A stretch of 64,000 nucleotides of DNA, taken from positions 2,542,001-2,606,000 of the forward strand of contig CATOTI010000002.1 in the NCBI GenBank assembly GCA_951813295.1. The letters run 5' to 3'. The position numbers and the translations under genes were made by a program. Shown here in pieces: positions 41,729 through 51,699 of the stretch. The stretch comes from an uncultured Pseudomonadales bacterium (GTDB lineage Bacteria > Pseudomonadota > Gammaproteobacteria > Pseudomonadales > Azotimanducaceae). The notes beneath the pieces were generated by a model. That model ran no database searches. It was not told the origin of the DNA and saw only the letters and a program-made list of their open reading frames with translations. Position 1 is the stretch's first letter. The number at the start of each line of letters is the position of its first letter.

Positions 41729-44101
41729 TCAGATGGGTGAACCGGGTGGAATCGTCTCGGCTTCCGGGACTTCGAAACCGCGGTCGTGGGCGTCGAGGAA
41801 GGCGCGGATCATGGGGGCGGCCGTTGCCTGGAAGAGACGGGCGCGCGTGTTGGCCTGAATCGATACGAGGAGGCGGCGGATTTCCCAGGCGACCGCCTCG
41901 GTGAGATCGCCGCTCGCGTAGACGCGCATCATCTCGTTGAGCGTCACGAAGGCGACCTGCTGTTCGATACGCGAGGCGTAATCTTCGCCGTTGCCGGGCG
42001 AGAGCAGGTCGTCGCGAATGCGCTCGAAGAATGCGCGCACGCTGATGTGGTCGGTATCGAAGGTTCGCTGCAGCGCGACGCGATTCAGGCGTAGCGGTTG
42101 GAGCAACTGACCGACGACGAGCTGTGTCAGCGCGCGGGCCGGGGCGAGCGCGTCGAAGACTTCGCCGGTTCGGTGGGTGAAGGCTTCCCGGTCGCGCCGC
42201 CACGCGAAGCTCGCCGGATCCAGTGCGCCGCGCAGATCATCGGGTAGCGAAAGCGCAGCCGGTTTGAGGGTGTCGAGTAGCGCATCGAGCGCGTCGGCTT
42301 GTTCTCCGGGCGGTACCCAACGCGGCGGATCGATCGTGTCGGCCGCCATTCGATATTCGTAGTACTGACCGCCGATCAGCTTGCTCACGGCTTCGATCTG
42401 ATAACGCTCGATGAGATAGATCGGCACCAAATGGTGCTCGAGCGACGCTTGCGGGCGTCCGGTTCGAATCGTTCGGGGTAGCTCGGCGAGGGCGAGCCGG
42501 CGAACGTCGGCGAGATCCCGTAACCGCGTCGTGGCGCTCTCGGCGTTATCCCACAGATGGCCGAGCGCGCTGGTCGCGCCGGGCGGACGCGCGTCGATGT
42601 CGCTTACAAACGTGAGATCGCGGTCCTGCATTTCGCCCAAGATTCCCTCGAGACCGGTTCGCTCGTCCTCGAACGTCGCGTAGCCGTAGCGGATCGTGAG
42701 CTTGTCCCATTCGCTCATGCCGGTGGCGTATGCCTCATCGAGGGTGATCTCCCCAGCGCGGATCTCGACCCCGGGATGGGGGTAGTCCATGACGGAGTGA
42801 TCACCGTCGCCGCTCGCGGCGAAGTTGTGGGCGAGGCCGAGCGTATGACCGATTTCGTGTGCCGAGAGTTGCTCGAGTCGGCGCAGTGCCGCCTGCTGGG
42901 CTGCCGATGCGCTGGCTTCACCCAGAAGGCTCTCGAAGATCAGGAGGTCCTGGCGCACCCGGAGCGAGCCGAGCGTGACGACTCCGCGGATGATCTCGCC
43001 GGTGCGCGGGTCGAGGATCGAGCGGCCGTACGACCAACCGCGGGTTGCGCGATGCACCCAGAAGATGATGTTAAATCGGGTGTCGTCGATATCGACGTCT
43101 TCTGGGAGAGATTCGATACGAAACGCATTCGTGAATCCCGCGGCTTCGAACGCGTCGCTCCACCAGCCGCCGCCGGTGAGAAGTGCACTGCGCACGGGTT
43201 CCGGGACGCCGGGGTCAAGGTAATAGACGATCGGCTCCACCGGGTCTGACGGCGCGACGCCGGGAGTGGCTTTCGTCAGTCGGTGGCGCGGGATCCAGAG
43301 CTGTTCGAGTTGCTCATCGATCGGTGCGCCGTAGTCGTAGAAGCGAAACGGGAAATAGCCGGCGCGTGGGTGGAAGATCCTCGGTGCGTAGCCGGGCGCG
43401 GGCGGGCGGATAAAGTCGATCTTCTGTTCGATGGTGACGTTGTACGGGTCGGGCGATACGTCGCGCACGTAGCTTCCCGGTTTGCTGCCGGACAGAGTGA
43501 GGGCGGAGCGGATCACGGTGTTGTCGGGAAACGCCTTGCTGGATTCACTCATCAGCAACGAGCGGTCGGCCACGACACTGAACGATCCCTGGCCCGTGGC
43601 GTCGAGGGTTTGGACGATACCGGCCACGTCCCGTAGCGCCAGCGCTTCGATATCGACGATGACGGTTTCGTCCCCTTCGGCGACGATCGGTAGCGATGCG
43701 AGGATCGAGTACGCGAACGCCTCACGTGCAGCGCCGACCTCGTACGGATTCTCGCTCGTGGCTCGAAACGCCTGGTTAGTCACGGAAACGACGACGCGAT
43801 CGCCGCTGCGTTCGAAGCGCACCAAGTGTGCGGTCCGCAGGCGACCCCGATCGAGGCCGACATCGTTCGAGCCGAGGCCCGTGGCGATGCTCGCGATGAA
43901 GACGGCCTCGAGTGGTAAATCTTCGAGTTCGACGTAGACATCGTTTGCTCGCTGGTCGATCCAAACCGGTAGGAAACCGTCGCGTACGTCGACGGCTTTG
44001 TCGGTTCGAAAGGTCTCGACATCGGTGATGTCACTCGACCAGACCGCGGATGTCGCGATCATCACGAACGCGGTGAGGATCGTCTTCGGTGATTGGTTCA
44101 T
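41729..44101 (-). CDS. Secreted zinc metalloprotease (DUF5117/DUF4953-like, metzincin motif)
   Basis: 790 residues with a signal peptide (about 1-22). An N-terminal domain (about 30-215, DUF5117-like) is followed by the catalytic part with HEIGHTLGLAH at 415-425, the HExxHxxGxxH zinc motif, and SVMDYPHP as a likely Met-turn near 437. The C-terminal 350 residues are helical. It probably degrades proteins in the periplasm or outside the cell. It is 57 bp downstream of the FAD oxidoreductase on the same strand and convergent with the selenoprotein candidate. Confidence 0.88.
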   Translation of the reverse strand: MNQSPKTILTAFVMIATSAVWSSDITDVETFRTDKAVDVRDGFLPVWIDQRANDVYVELEDLPLEAVFIASIATGLGSNDVGLDRGRLRTAHLVRFERSGDRVVVSVTNQAFRATSENPYEVGAAREAFAYSILASLPIVAEGDETVIVDIEALALRDVAGIVQTLDATGQGSFSVVADRSLLMSESSKAFPDNTVIRSALTLSGSKPGSYVRDVSPDPYNVTIEQKIDFIRPPAPGYAPRIFHPRAGYFPFRFYDYGAPIDEQLEQLWIPRHRLTKATPGVAPSDPVEPIVYYLDPGVPEPVRSALLTGGGWWSDAFEAAGFTNAFRIESLPEDVDIDDTRFNIIFWVHRATRGWSYGRSILDPRTGEIIRGVVTLGSLRVRQDLLIFESLLGEASASAAQQAALRRLEQLSAHEIGHTLGLAHNFAASGDGDHSVMDYPHPGVEIRAGEITLDEAYATGMSEWDKLTIRYGYATFEDERTGLEGILGEMQDRDLTFVSDIDARPPGATSALGHLWDNAESATTRLRDLADVRRLALAELPRTIRTGRPQASLEHHLVPIYLIERYQIEAVSKLIGGQYYEYRMAADTIDPPRWVPPGEQADALDALLDTLKPAALSLPDDLRGALDPASFAWRRDREAFTHRTGEVFDALAPARALTQLVVGQLLQPLRLNRVALQRTFDTDHISVRAFFERIRDDLLSPGNGEDYASRIEQQVAFVTLNEMMRVYASGDLTEAVAWEIRRLLVSIQANTRARLFQATAAPMIRAFLDAHDRGFEVPEAETIPPGSPI

Positions 44102-44158
44102 GCGGGTCGGTTCAGATGCGTGTGGAGAGATCCTAGCGTCTCCGGAGCTCGGACACGC

Positions 44159-45757
44159 TCAGACGCTGCGGCGCCGGAAATCCTTCGTGATCTCGCGCGC
44201 CGCGTTCCGCCCCGGCAGTCCCGTGACGCCGCCGCCGGGGTGCGCGCCCGAGCCGCAGAGATAGAGCCCTTTGATGGGCATACGGTAGTCGGCGGAACCG
44301 GGGAACGGTCGGTTTGTCCAGAGCTGATCGAGGCTCAGACGGCCGTGGAAGATGTCTCCGTCCGTCAGTCCGAAACGGCGCTCGAGATCCAGAGGCGTCA
44401 GCACGTCGCGGGCGATCACGGACGATGAGAAATTGGGCGCGTATGCATCGATTGTCGCGAAAACCGCGTCGGCGGCGCGGTCTCGCTCAACGTCCCAGTC
44501 GATGGCTTCGGTGCTGTCGAGGGATCCCTGGCGGGCGAAGTGTTGACAGAAGAGACTCGCCACATGGCGGCCGGCGGGCGCCAGCGAATCGTCGATCGTC
44601 GACGGGATCAGCATCTCGATAATCGGCTGCTTCGAGTAGCCGAATACCCGGACGTCGCGATACGCCTGGTCCAGGTAGTCGAGGGTCGGGCCGATGACGA
44701 TGCCGGATCCATGGTGCGGGCCTGGCACCGGGCGGCAGGTGAAGCGCGGCAGCTCCGCGAGCGCGACGTTCATCCGTAGCGTCCCGGAGGCTGTCTTGTG
44801 GTGCCTCACCTGCGCATTGACGTCGTCGTCGAGCTGATCGGCACCGACGAGGCCGTGCAACAGGCGCTTCGGCTCGACGTTAGCGACGATCGCTCGCGCT
44901 TCGATCGAAGATCCATCCGCGAGGCGGACACACTTCGCGCGAGATTGATCGACGTCGACCGCGGTGACGGCGGCGTTCCGATCGATCGAGACGCCGCGCT
45001 CGAGGCATGCCTTGGCCATCGCTTGGGTAATCGAGCCCATGCCGCCGACCGCGTGTCCCCACGCGCCGCGCACGCCATTGGTCGAACCCACGACGTGGTG
45101 CAGGAGGACGTAGGCCGTGCCGGGGGTAAAGGGCGAAACGAGGCTGCCGACGACCGCGTCGAAGGCGAAGGCGGCCTTCACGTGATCGTTTTCGAAGAAC
45201 CGGCTCAGGTACTCGGCGGCCGAGAGCGTGAAAAGCGCGATGGCGTCGTGTTGCACACGACCACCCGCGCGATGTGCCAGACGGCCCGCCGTGAGTACGT
45301 TGATGATCGAGGCGAGACCGCCGCCCAGATTGGGCGGCGTCTGACCCATGAGCGGCTGAACCAGATCCCCTACGGCGGTCAGGCGCGCGTCGTATTCCGG
45401 GTAGATGTCGGCATCGTGTTTCGAGAAGCGTGCGATTTCGTGCTGTGTCTCACGGGCGTCGTTGAAGAACGACAAGCTGTCGCGATCCGAGAGCGGGAAG
45501 AAGTTCGATTGCGGACGGAAGCGAATCTCCAGACCGTGGCGAGCGAGGTCCAGGTCGTCGATCACGGTCGGATTCAGGAGCCCCACGGCGTAGCTGGCGA
45601 CCGAGTTCCGGAAACCGGGGTGAAACTCTTCCGTGACGGCGGCACCGCCGAGCACGGATCGGCGCTCGACGATATGGACGTCGAGCCCGGCGGCGGCGAG
45701 ATAGGCGGCACAGACGAGGCCGTTGTGGCCAGCGCCGATCACCACCACGTCTTTCAC
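44159..45757 (-). CDS. Phytoene-desaturase-like FAD-dependent oxidoreductase
   Basis: 532 residues. The N-terminal dinucleotide-binding motif is VVVIGAGHNGLVCAAYLAAAGLDV, followed by ERRSVLGGAAVTEE, as in carotenoid desaturase/isomerase-like amine-oxidase-fold proteins (CrtI/COG1233). The C-terminal GLYLCGSGAHPGGGVTGLPG is the FAD-binding closing motif. No carotenoid genes are nearby, so its substrate is open. GTG 45757 was chosen because the FAD motif starts five residues later; a longer frame to 45838 overlaps the DUF4175 gene. It starts 10 bp after that gene's stop. Confidence 0.88.
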   Translation of the reverse strand: MKDVVVIGAGHNGLVCAAYLAAAGLDVHIVERRSVLGGAAVTEEFHPGFRNSVASYAVGLLNPTVIDDLDLARHGLEIRFRPQSNFFPLSDRDSLSFFNDARETQHEIARFSKHDADIYPEYDARLTAVGDLVQPLMGQTPPNLGGGLASIINVLTAGRLAHRAGGRVQHDAIALFTLSAAEYLSRFFENDHVKAAFAFDAVVGSLVSPFTPGTAYVLLHHVVGSTNGVRGAWGHAVGGMGSITQAMAKACLERGVSIDRNAAVTAVDVDQSRAKCVRLADGSSIEARAIVANVEPKRLLHGLVGADQLDDDVNAQVRHHKTASGTLRMNVALAELPRFTCRPVPGPHHGSGIVIGPTLDYLDQAYRDVRVFGYSKQPIIEMLIPSTIDDSLAPAGRHVASLFCQHFARQGSLDSTEAIDWDVERDRAADAVFATIDAYAPNFSSSVIARDVLTPLDLERRFGLTDGDIFHGRLSLDQLWTNRPFPGSADYRMPIKGLYLCGSGAHPGGGVTGLPGRNAAREITKDFRRRSV

Positions 45758-45767
45758 GGTGGTGAGG

Positions 45768-48700
45768 TCAGCAGTCGTCGGTGGTGCAGGCGCCGAGGGC
45801 CTCGAAATAGCGCGCCACGCGTTCTTCGTCGTAGGCATCGCCGCGAGAAGACTCGGCGCGGATCGAGTCCCGTCCTTTCAGCCGAAGCTCGATCTCGAAT
45901 TGATCGAGGGATGCGTTCAGTGCTGCGCGAAGCGCCTCGTCGTTGTGCGCGTTGGTGCCGAGTTCGCGGTATTGCGCCGATCGCCAGGGACCGCCGTCGT
46001 CGTCGCGGAGTTCCTCGGCCTGCGTATCGGCGAACTCGGCGATGCCCTGCATGACGTCGCGGAGTTCGCCAGTGCCGCCCGCGTTGGCGAGCGACTGACG
46101 CAAGTTCTGGATCGCTTCGAGTGAAGCGACCCCCGTAGTTCCCTCACCACCTTGCTGCCCCTCGAGGCGCGATGACAGGCGAGACAGGCGGGATGCGAGT
46201 CGGTCGAGGGCATCCTCGACCAATGACTCCCGGCCGATCGTGAAGAGCGCTTCGCCGTACTCGAACGCGTCCGCCGAAGCGGCCAGTCGTTCGCTCACCC
46301 GATTGTCGGCCAGGTCCTCGAGAGATCGTTCGGCGATGTCTTCGGCGACGGGATCGATGGCGGCCAACGATTCCCTCAGATCCGTCAGATCGCCTTCTAT
46401 TTCGTTGAGTTCCGCCTGCATTTCGCGCTTCGTGTCAGCGGCTTCGAACATCGACGCGTTGTCCGCATCGAACGGTTCGTCGTTGCGCGCAGCTTCAAGC
46501 AGTCGATTCTGGAGCTGTTCGAGTTCTTTGACGATCCCACGTTGTGTATCGGCGAGTTGGCGCGCGCGGTCGGCGAGATCGCCGATTTGTTCGCCGACAC
46601 GATCCTGACCGGCCTCGCGTAGTGCCGAGGCGGCATCGCGTAGCGCTTCGGCGACGTCGTTGCGTGATTCCGACGATGCTTCGCCCTGCATCGATTCGAG
46701 CGCGCGTTCGAGTGCACGCGTGGCCTGCGCGTTGCCTTGCTCGGCGGCACGTGCGCGCATGTCGTTCAGCTCGCGTTCGAGCTGCTCGAGCTGCCATTCC
46801 GAGACGGGTGTACTCGGCTGGCTGGTCGGTTGGTTCGCGCGTTGTTGCTCGCGGCGGGCGAGCTCTTCCAGTCGCGACCATTCGTCCTCGCCGGCCTCAC
46901 CTTGCTCGCCGAAGCTGGCCTCCTGCGGTACCTCGTAGCGGTTCTTCTCGACGTCCATCTCGAGATCGACCAACTCGGAGAGTTCGGCGTCCACGCCGCC
47001 ACCACCACCGCCGCCGCCGGAGTTGTTGTCCGTGTCGAACGAGACATCGACATCGCGAAGACTGGCCTCGGCCGTCAGCAGGTGATTGAGGGCTGTTTGC
47101 TCGGGTATGACCGCGAGGTTCAGTTCGACTTCGTCCGATGCCGCTTGTTCGAGCAACGCGGCCGCGTCTTCCATCGCAACTGTCGCATTCGTCAGACCGT
47201 CGACGAACACCCGGATCTCGTCGTCCCGGTCGAGGCCTCGACCTTCGCTACGTGCAATCAGCGTTTCGACCTGCTCGCGCAGCGTTTGCTGAAGCACGCG
47301 AATGACGTCGATTCGATCGTTCTGCGCGTCGCCAGCTTCGGGGTTGCGGATCAGGTTCCAGGTGGCGACAAGGATGTCCCGTTGACGTTCGGACAGCTCC
47401 ATCTGGGAGCCTTCGCCACCTCCGCCGCCACCACCACCGCCTTGAACTTCGCGGTAGTTCTTCTCGAACGGCCGGACCGTGAGGAAGTACAGATCGCCGG
47501 TCGTTTCCTGCGCGTGATCGCGAACGACGGCATGGAAAGAAATGACGTCGCCGGGTCGGAGCGGGCGCGTCGAGGCGACGTCGATGTCGGTCGCCGCAAC
47601 GGGTGCGGTCAGGTTTTCGAGATAGAAGGTCGTCGCCGCCGTGATATCGAGTTCGCCGGCCGGCGCGGGATCGAGCTTCGTCGTCTGCCACGTGCTGCCG
47701 TTGATGGCGTACGAGATCTCGACATCCTCGACCCCGTAGTCGTCGATCGCGCGGAATTCGAGCACCGCTTCGTCGATCGACGTGATCGCCCGGTCGCGCC
47801 CGGGGAAAACGAACTCGATGCCGGGTTCGTGGTCGTCGAGCAGGGTGATGAAGTACTCGTCGCTGATGCGAACGGGCTCGCCGTCGTGTGGCGTCGCGAT
47901 GTACCAGCGTCCCGCTTCGGCAACGTCGAACGCGAGGTCGGCGGCGGAACCGGCGACGGCGACGCCGTTCACGTACAACGTCGCGTCGTCGAGCGCGACG
48001 CCTTCGACGTCGACGGTCACTGTGCTGCCGGGTAGCGCTTCGACGTCGCCGTACGACTGCTCTTCGGGTGGCAACCGCGTCCATTCGGGCGGTGCGATGG
48101 TCAAGGTCACGTCGTCGATGCGCGGTAGGTCGACCACGGCGAGTTCGAATCGGGCCGAGGCGAGGCCCTTGGCACTCACGTAGTACTCCGCGGGATCGTT
48201 GACGCCGAGGAGCGAGAATTCATAGCCGGCCGTGCCGCGTCCCATTGGCGTCGACTGCCAATCCTCATCCTGGAACCGAACGTGCAACGTAACGGCATCG
48301 GCACTGAATCCGGAAAGCGCCGCGCGAAGGGTGATGTCGCTACCGCGCGGAATCGTGACGTTGCCGGGATCGACGGCGACCGTTGGTCGGGTGGTCGAAA
48401 AACTGTCGCCGAACCAGATTCGTTCCGCGGCGATATGCCACGGCTGGGGTGCTAAGAGCAGGAAAGCGGCACCGAAGACGAGTGCTGCCCCGAACGTCCC
48501 ATAGAGGCGCTGGTAGTCGCGCGCCGGAACGGCCACCGACGGCGGATGGCGATCCGCGAGTTCGGCGACCTCGCGTTCGAGCAAGGGTCGCAAACGGGAC
48601 GTATCTTCCGCGTCGATCCAGCTTGCCAAGCGCCCGTCGAAGGCGTCGATCCGGGAATCGACGTGGCGCGCGGCTTCTTTCTGCGACACGGCGACGCGGT

Positions 48701-48920
48701 AGACGAAGACCGTGCCGACGACGAGGGCGGCGTAGAAGATCGCTCGCACCCCGAAAACCCACTCGATGGCAGGAACGGTCGAAGCGATCGTGACGGCGGC
48801 GAGGACGGTCGCGGCGACCATACCGACGAAGCCGATGCCGACACGATCGAGGCGCCCGAGCAGGCGAAGTCGTCGTCGGCAGGCGGCGATGTAGGTCGTG
48901 AGCTGGTCGGCGGCGTTCAT
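45768..48920 (-). CDS. DUF4175 membrane protein with long coiled-coil region
   Basis: 1050 residues. N-terminal transmembrane helices (about 25-75 and 140-160) precede beta-sandwich domains (about 180-480). Two poly-Gly runs (after about 490 and near 645) separate them from a Glu/Arg/Gln-rich, largely helical coiled-coil C-terminal half (about 660-1000). This is the TIGR02302/DUF4175 architecture found in MoxR-VWA operons. It is probably anchored in the inner membrane with a large periplasmic part; function unknown. Its start overlaps the BatA-VWA stop by four bases. Confidence 0.85.
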   Translation of the reverse strand: MNAADQLTTYIAACRRRLRLLGRLDRVGIGFVGMVAATVLAAVTIASTVPAIEWVFGVRAIFYAALVVGTVFVYRVAVSQKEAARHVDSRIDAFDGRLASWIDAEDTSRLRPLLEREVAELADRHPPSVAVPARDYQRLYGTFGAALVFGAAFLLLAPQPWHIAAERIWFGDSFSTTRPTVAVDPGNVTIPRGSDITLRAALSGFSADAVTLHVRFQDEDWQSTPMGRGTAGYEFSLLGVNDPAEYYVSAKGLASARFELAVVDLPRIDDVTLTIAPPEWTRLPPEEQSYGDVEALPGSTVTVDVEGVALDDATLYVNGVAVAGSAADLAFDVAEAGRWYIATPHDGEPVRISDEYFITLLDDHEPGIEFVFPGRDRAITSIDEAVLEFRAIDDYGVEDVEISYAINGSTWQTTKLDPAPAGELDITAATTFYLENLTAPVAATDIDVASTRPLRPGDVISFHAVVRDHAQETTGDLYFLTVRPFEKNYREVQGGGGGGGGGEGSQMELSERQRDILVATWNLIRNPEAGDAQNDRIDVIRVLQQTLREQVETLIARSEGRGLDRDDEIRVFVDGLTNATVAMEDAAALLEQAASDEVELNLAVIPEQTALNHLLTAEASLRDVDVSFDTDNNSGGGGGGGGVDAELSELVDLEMDVEKNRYEVPQEASFGEQGEAGEDEWSRLEELARREQQRANQPTSQPSTPVSEWQLEQLERELNDMRARAAEQGNAQATRALERALESMQGEASSESRNDVAEALRDAASALREAGQDRVGEQIGDLADRARQLADTQRGIVKELEQLQNRLLEAARNDEPFDADNASMFEAADTKREMQAELNEIEGDLTDLRESLAAIDPVAEDIAERSLEDLADNRVSERLAASADAFEYGEALFTIGRESLVEDALDRLASRLSRLSSRLEGQQGGEGTTGVASLEAIQNLRQSLANAGGTGELRDVMQGIAEFADTQAEELRDDDGGPWRSAQYRELGTNAHNDEALRAALNASLDQFEIELRLKGRDSIRAESSRGDAYDEERVARYFEALGACTTDDC

Positions 48921-50806
48921 GCGGTCCGACTCCGTCGTTGCCAGTTGCTGGTCAGTGATTCGCCGAGAAGCGCTGCAGCACAGAATGCCAGGAGCCAGGG
49001 GACAAGATTCAGCGGGTCGATTTCCGTTTCGGTGTCGCCGCCCGGCTCGACGACCGATCCTGACGTCAATGCGGTCCAGTTGTCGAGGTAGTCCTGCTCG
49101 ACAGTCGCGAGATCCGACTCACGTCGGTCGACGTTCACGGCGATCGGGCTTTCGGCGTTCGGCATTCTGAGGGTATAGAAGCCCGGTTCTTCGAGGTTTA
49201 CGACGGGGCGATTGACGGTCTCTTCGAGCCCGAGAACGCGTCCACCGTCGGTGTCGAAAATCTGGGCGTTGTTCACGGGCAGCTGGAGCCCAGCACCTGC
49301 AACTCCCGTGAGCGCGGCGATGTCGCCGGCGAGGTAGCGGACGAGGTCGTTGACGAGTCCGACGAAAGCCGGGCGCAGCGCGATGGAACTCCATTCCCGA
49401 TCGAGCCCGGTCGTGAGGATGACGAGTCGACCCTTACCCGAAGGAATTTCGATCAAGAGTGGTCGTCCGTCCGGCAATGCGAGGAGGACGTTGCCGTCGA
49501 GATCGCCTGCATCGATATCGATCGCCTGGTGCACCATGACGTCGTTCCACACGGCGCGAAGCCCGGGATCGAGCCGATGTGCGAGCACCGGATGATCCTC
49601 GTTCACGACACGGACGGGGAGTGAGGTCCCGGCAACGAAACGTTGCACGGGAATCCGGCGTGCGCCGAGGTTGATCGATCCTTGCCGGCGCAATCGATCG
49701 CCCGCGATGACCCAGACGCCACGACCTTCGTCCAGGAGCCGATCGATTGCCGCGGTGTCATCGCCGCGCGGGTCGGCAAAAACGACGACGCGCGACCGCT
49801 CGCCGGAAATGTCGCGGACGGCCTGGATTTCGAACGGTGCCTGGGTCGCCTGCAATCCGGCGCGCACGAACGCCGCTGTGGTGCGCGCCGCGGCTTGTGT
49901 ACCGACGATCGGTACGGTTTCCGACTCGCGCCGCGCGATGGGAACGAAGAACGTGTCGTCCGCACGGTAGCTGTCGTTCGGCAGCGAAACGGTGACCCCG
50001 AATCGTGTTCGTTCCGGCAACTCGATACGCCGCGTCTCCTGTGCGCCGGGCTGCATCGAGAACGTCTCTCGGGGAACGTCGTCGAGGCGTATCTCGATCT
50101 CGCGGTCGACGACCGCGTGGCTTTGTACGGTGACGCGCAGGGTGTTGCCCTCGACGGATGCGTTGGCAATCGACCAGTTGTCGAGGTCGCCGTCGATGCG
50201 GTGCGGCACGATGGGTGCATCGGTGACGAGGCGCGATAGTTGTTCGGGCAGTCCGGTCTGTTGGAAGTCCGATACGAGATGAACGACATAGCCGCCGCGT
50301 GGCGCCGATAACGTCGTGAGAAAACCGCGCAGTTGCTCGATCAGCGCTTCCCAATCGAGCCGCGCGTTGGCTGGTGCTACGTTGTTGAAATTCTCGACGC
50401 GCGCGAGTGAGCGGTCCGCCGTCATGGCGATGCCGTCCTCCTCGAGCAGCGTCTGCGCCGTCGACACGGCCTCCGACCAGACACCGTCGCGTGCCATCGA
50501 CGGTGAGCGATCGAGCACCACGATCGTCGTGGGTTCCGGGGCATCGAAGAACGCGGACTCCTCGGTTTGTGGCAGGAGTGGCTGCGCAAAGGCAAAGACC
50601 AACGCGGCGAGAAAGAGGATTCGCAGCGCCAGCAGGAAGTAGTAGTCGATTGCCTGACGTGATCGCACGGGTTCGTCGGCCTGGCGAAGAAAGGCCGTGG
50701 TCGCCACCGGGATCTCCTCTGGCGAACGCTGGCTGACACGATGAAGCCAGATCGGAATCGCGATCGCCGCGAGGCCGAAGAGAAACGCGGAGGCGAGAAA
50801 ACTCAT
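48917..50806 (-). CDS. BatA-N / VWA domain membrane protein
   Basis: 629 residues. The N-terminal BatA (aerotolerance regulator) segment includes one helix at 4-22 and a second at 56-76. A von Willebrand A domain follows with the MIDAS start D99-R-S-P-S103 (VVLDRSPSMA). The large remainder contains beta domains and one C-terminal helix near 605-620. VWA proteins of this type bind metal-dependent partners and work with MoxR ATPases. Coupled by four-base overlaps to DUF58 upstream and DUF4175 downstream. Confidence 0.88.
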   Translation of the reverse strand: MSFLASAFLFGLAAIAIPIWLHRVSQRSPEEIPVATTAFLRQADEPVRSRQAIDYYFLLALRILFLAALVFAFAQPLLPQTEESAFFDAPEPTTIVVLDRSPSMARDGVWSEAVSTAQTLLEEDGIAMTADRSLARVENFNNVAPANARLDWEALIEQLRGFLTTLSAPRGGYVVHLVSDFQQTGLPEQLSRLVTDAPIVPHRIDGDLDNWSIANASVEGNTLRVTVQSHAVVDREIEIRLDDVPRETFSMQPGAQETRRIELPERTRFGVTVSLPNDSYRADDTFFVPIARRESETVPIVGTQAAARTTAAFVRAGLQATQAPFEIQAVRDISGERSRVVVFADPRGDDTAAIDRLLDEGRGVWVIAGDRLRRQGSINLGARRIPVQRFVAGTSLPVRVVNEDHPVLAHRLDPGLRAVWNDVMVHQAIDIDAGDLDGNVLLALPDGRPLLIEIPSGKGRLVILTTGLDREWSSIALRPAFVGLVNDLVRYLAGDIAALTGVAGAGLQLPVNNAQIFDTDGGRVLGLEETVNRPVVNLEEPGFYTLRMPNAESPIAVNVDRRESDLATVEQDYLDNWTALTSGSVVEPGGDTETEIDPLNLVPWLLAFCAAALLGESLTSNWQRRSRTA

Positions 50807-51699
50807 CGTCGTCGTGCCCGGTAGCGAAGGTAGCGGACGATCAATCGGTCGAGTGGTTCGTTCGTGTCGACGTCGACGTAGTCGCCGCCGATATCGAGCG
50901 TCGCTTGGCGGAGCGCGTCGGCGTGGGCCGTGAAACGTTCGTCGAAATGCTGTCGGAAATCCTCGACGTCGACCTCCACCACCGCACCGGATTCGACGTC
51001 CCGGACGACAGGATGCCGGCCGAGTTCCGGCGAACGATCGTTTTCCGATCGCGTGTGGAACACGACCAGGTCGTGCCGCGCGAAAGGTGCGAACGCGGCC
51101 TTGAGTTCGTCGACGTCATCGAAGAAGTCCGAGATGACGGCGATCAACGCCCGTCGATGAAGTCGTTCCGACAGGTATTTCGAGGCGCTCATCCAGCGTG
51201 TCTCGCCGGCCGGTTCCGTGGTCTCGAGCTGGTGGTAGAGCGATTGGATCCTTTGTGGGCGCGACGAAGGTTTGAAATACGCGGAGACGTCGTCGGCGTA
51301 GGTGAGTAATCCAACGGCGTCCTGTTGGCGTCGGGCGAGATGGATGAGCGAAGCGGCGAGAAAGACGGCGTAGTCGAACTTCCGAACGGAGTCGCGCGCA
51401 TCGCCCGCCATCGAGGCCGATGTGTCGAGCACGACGACGAGTTGGGTATTCGTTTCGCCTTCGAAGAGTTTGATCTGCGGTCGATCGGTGCGCGCGAATG
51501 CGTTCCAGTCGATGAAGCGGATGTCGTCGCCCAGCACGTAGTCGCGGTGCTCGGCGAATTCCTGGCTGAAGCCGTAGCGAGCCGATCGGTGGATCCCGTT
51601 GATCGCGCCTTCGACGACGGTCTTGGCGATGAGTTCGAGCCTGCCGATCTTCGCGAGAAGATCAGGGGGGATCCGACGCGTTGGCGTCGCTTCGCTCAT
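50803..51699 (-). CDS. DUF58 domain protein (VWA-like, MoxR partner)
   Basis: 298 residues, soluble. DUF58 signatures are GIHRSARYGFSQEFAEHRDYVLGDDIRFIDWNAFART, ending near residue 70, and a degenerate VWA MIDAS D92-T-S-A-S96. DUF58 proteins almost always sit next to a MoxR ATPase, as here (four-base overlap). They are thought to present substrates or act as chaperone cofactors. The best guess is a cytoplasmic adaptor between MoxR and the membrane VWA proteins. Confidence 0.92.
   Translation of the reverse strand: MSEATPTRRIPPDLLAKIGRLELIAKTVVEGAINGIHRSARYGFSQEFAEHRDYVLGDDIRFIDWNAFARTDRPQIKLFEGETNTQLVVVLDTSASMAGDARDSVRKFDYAVFLAASLIHLARRQQDAVGLLTYADDVSAYFKPSSRPQRIQSLYHQLETTEPAGETRWMSASKYLSERLHRRALIAVISDFFDDVDELKAAFAPFARHDLVVFHTRSENDRSPELGRHPVVRDVESGAVVEVDVEDFRQHFDERFTAHADALRQATLDIGGDYVDVDTNEPLDRLIVRYLRYRARRR

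Noticed and set aside
44798..46054. Plus-strand open frame of 418 codons
   Set aside because: It is antisense to the FAD oxidoreductase and DUF4175 genes and has no recognisable motifs.
46737..48035. Plus-strand open frame of 432 codons
   Set aside because: It lies wholly antisense to the DUF4175 gene, and its product is composed of reverse-strand codons without domain features.
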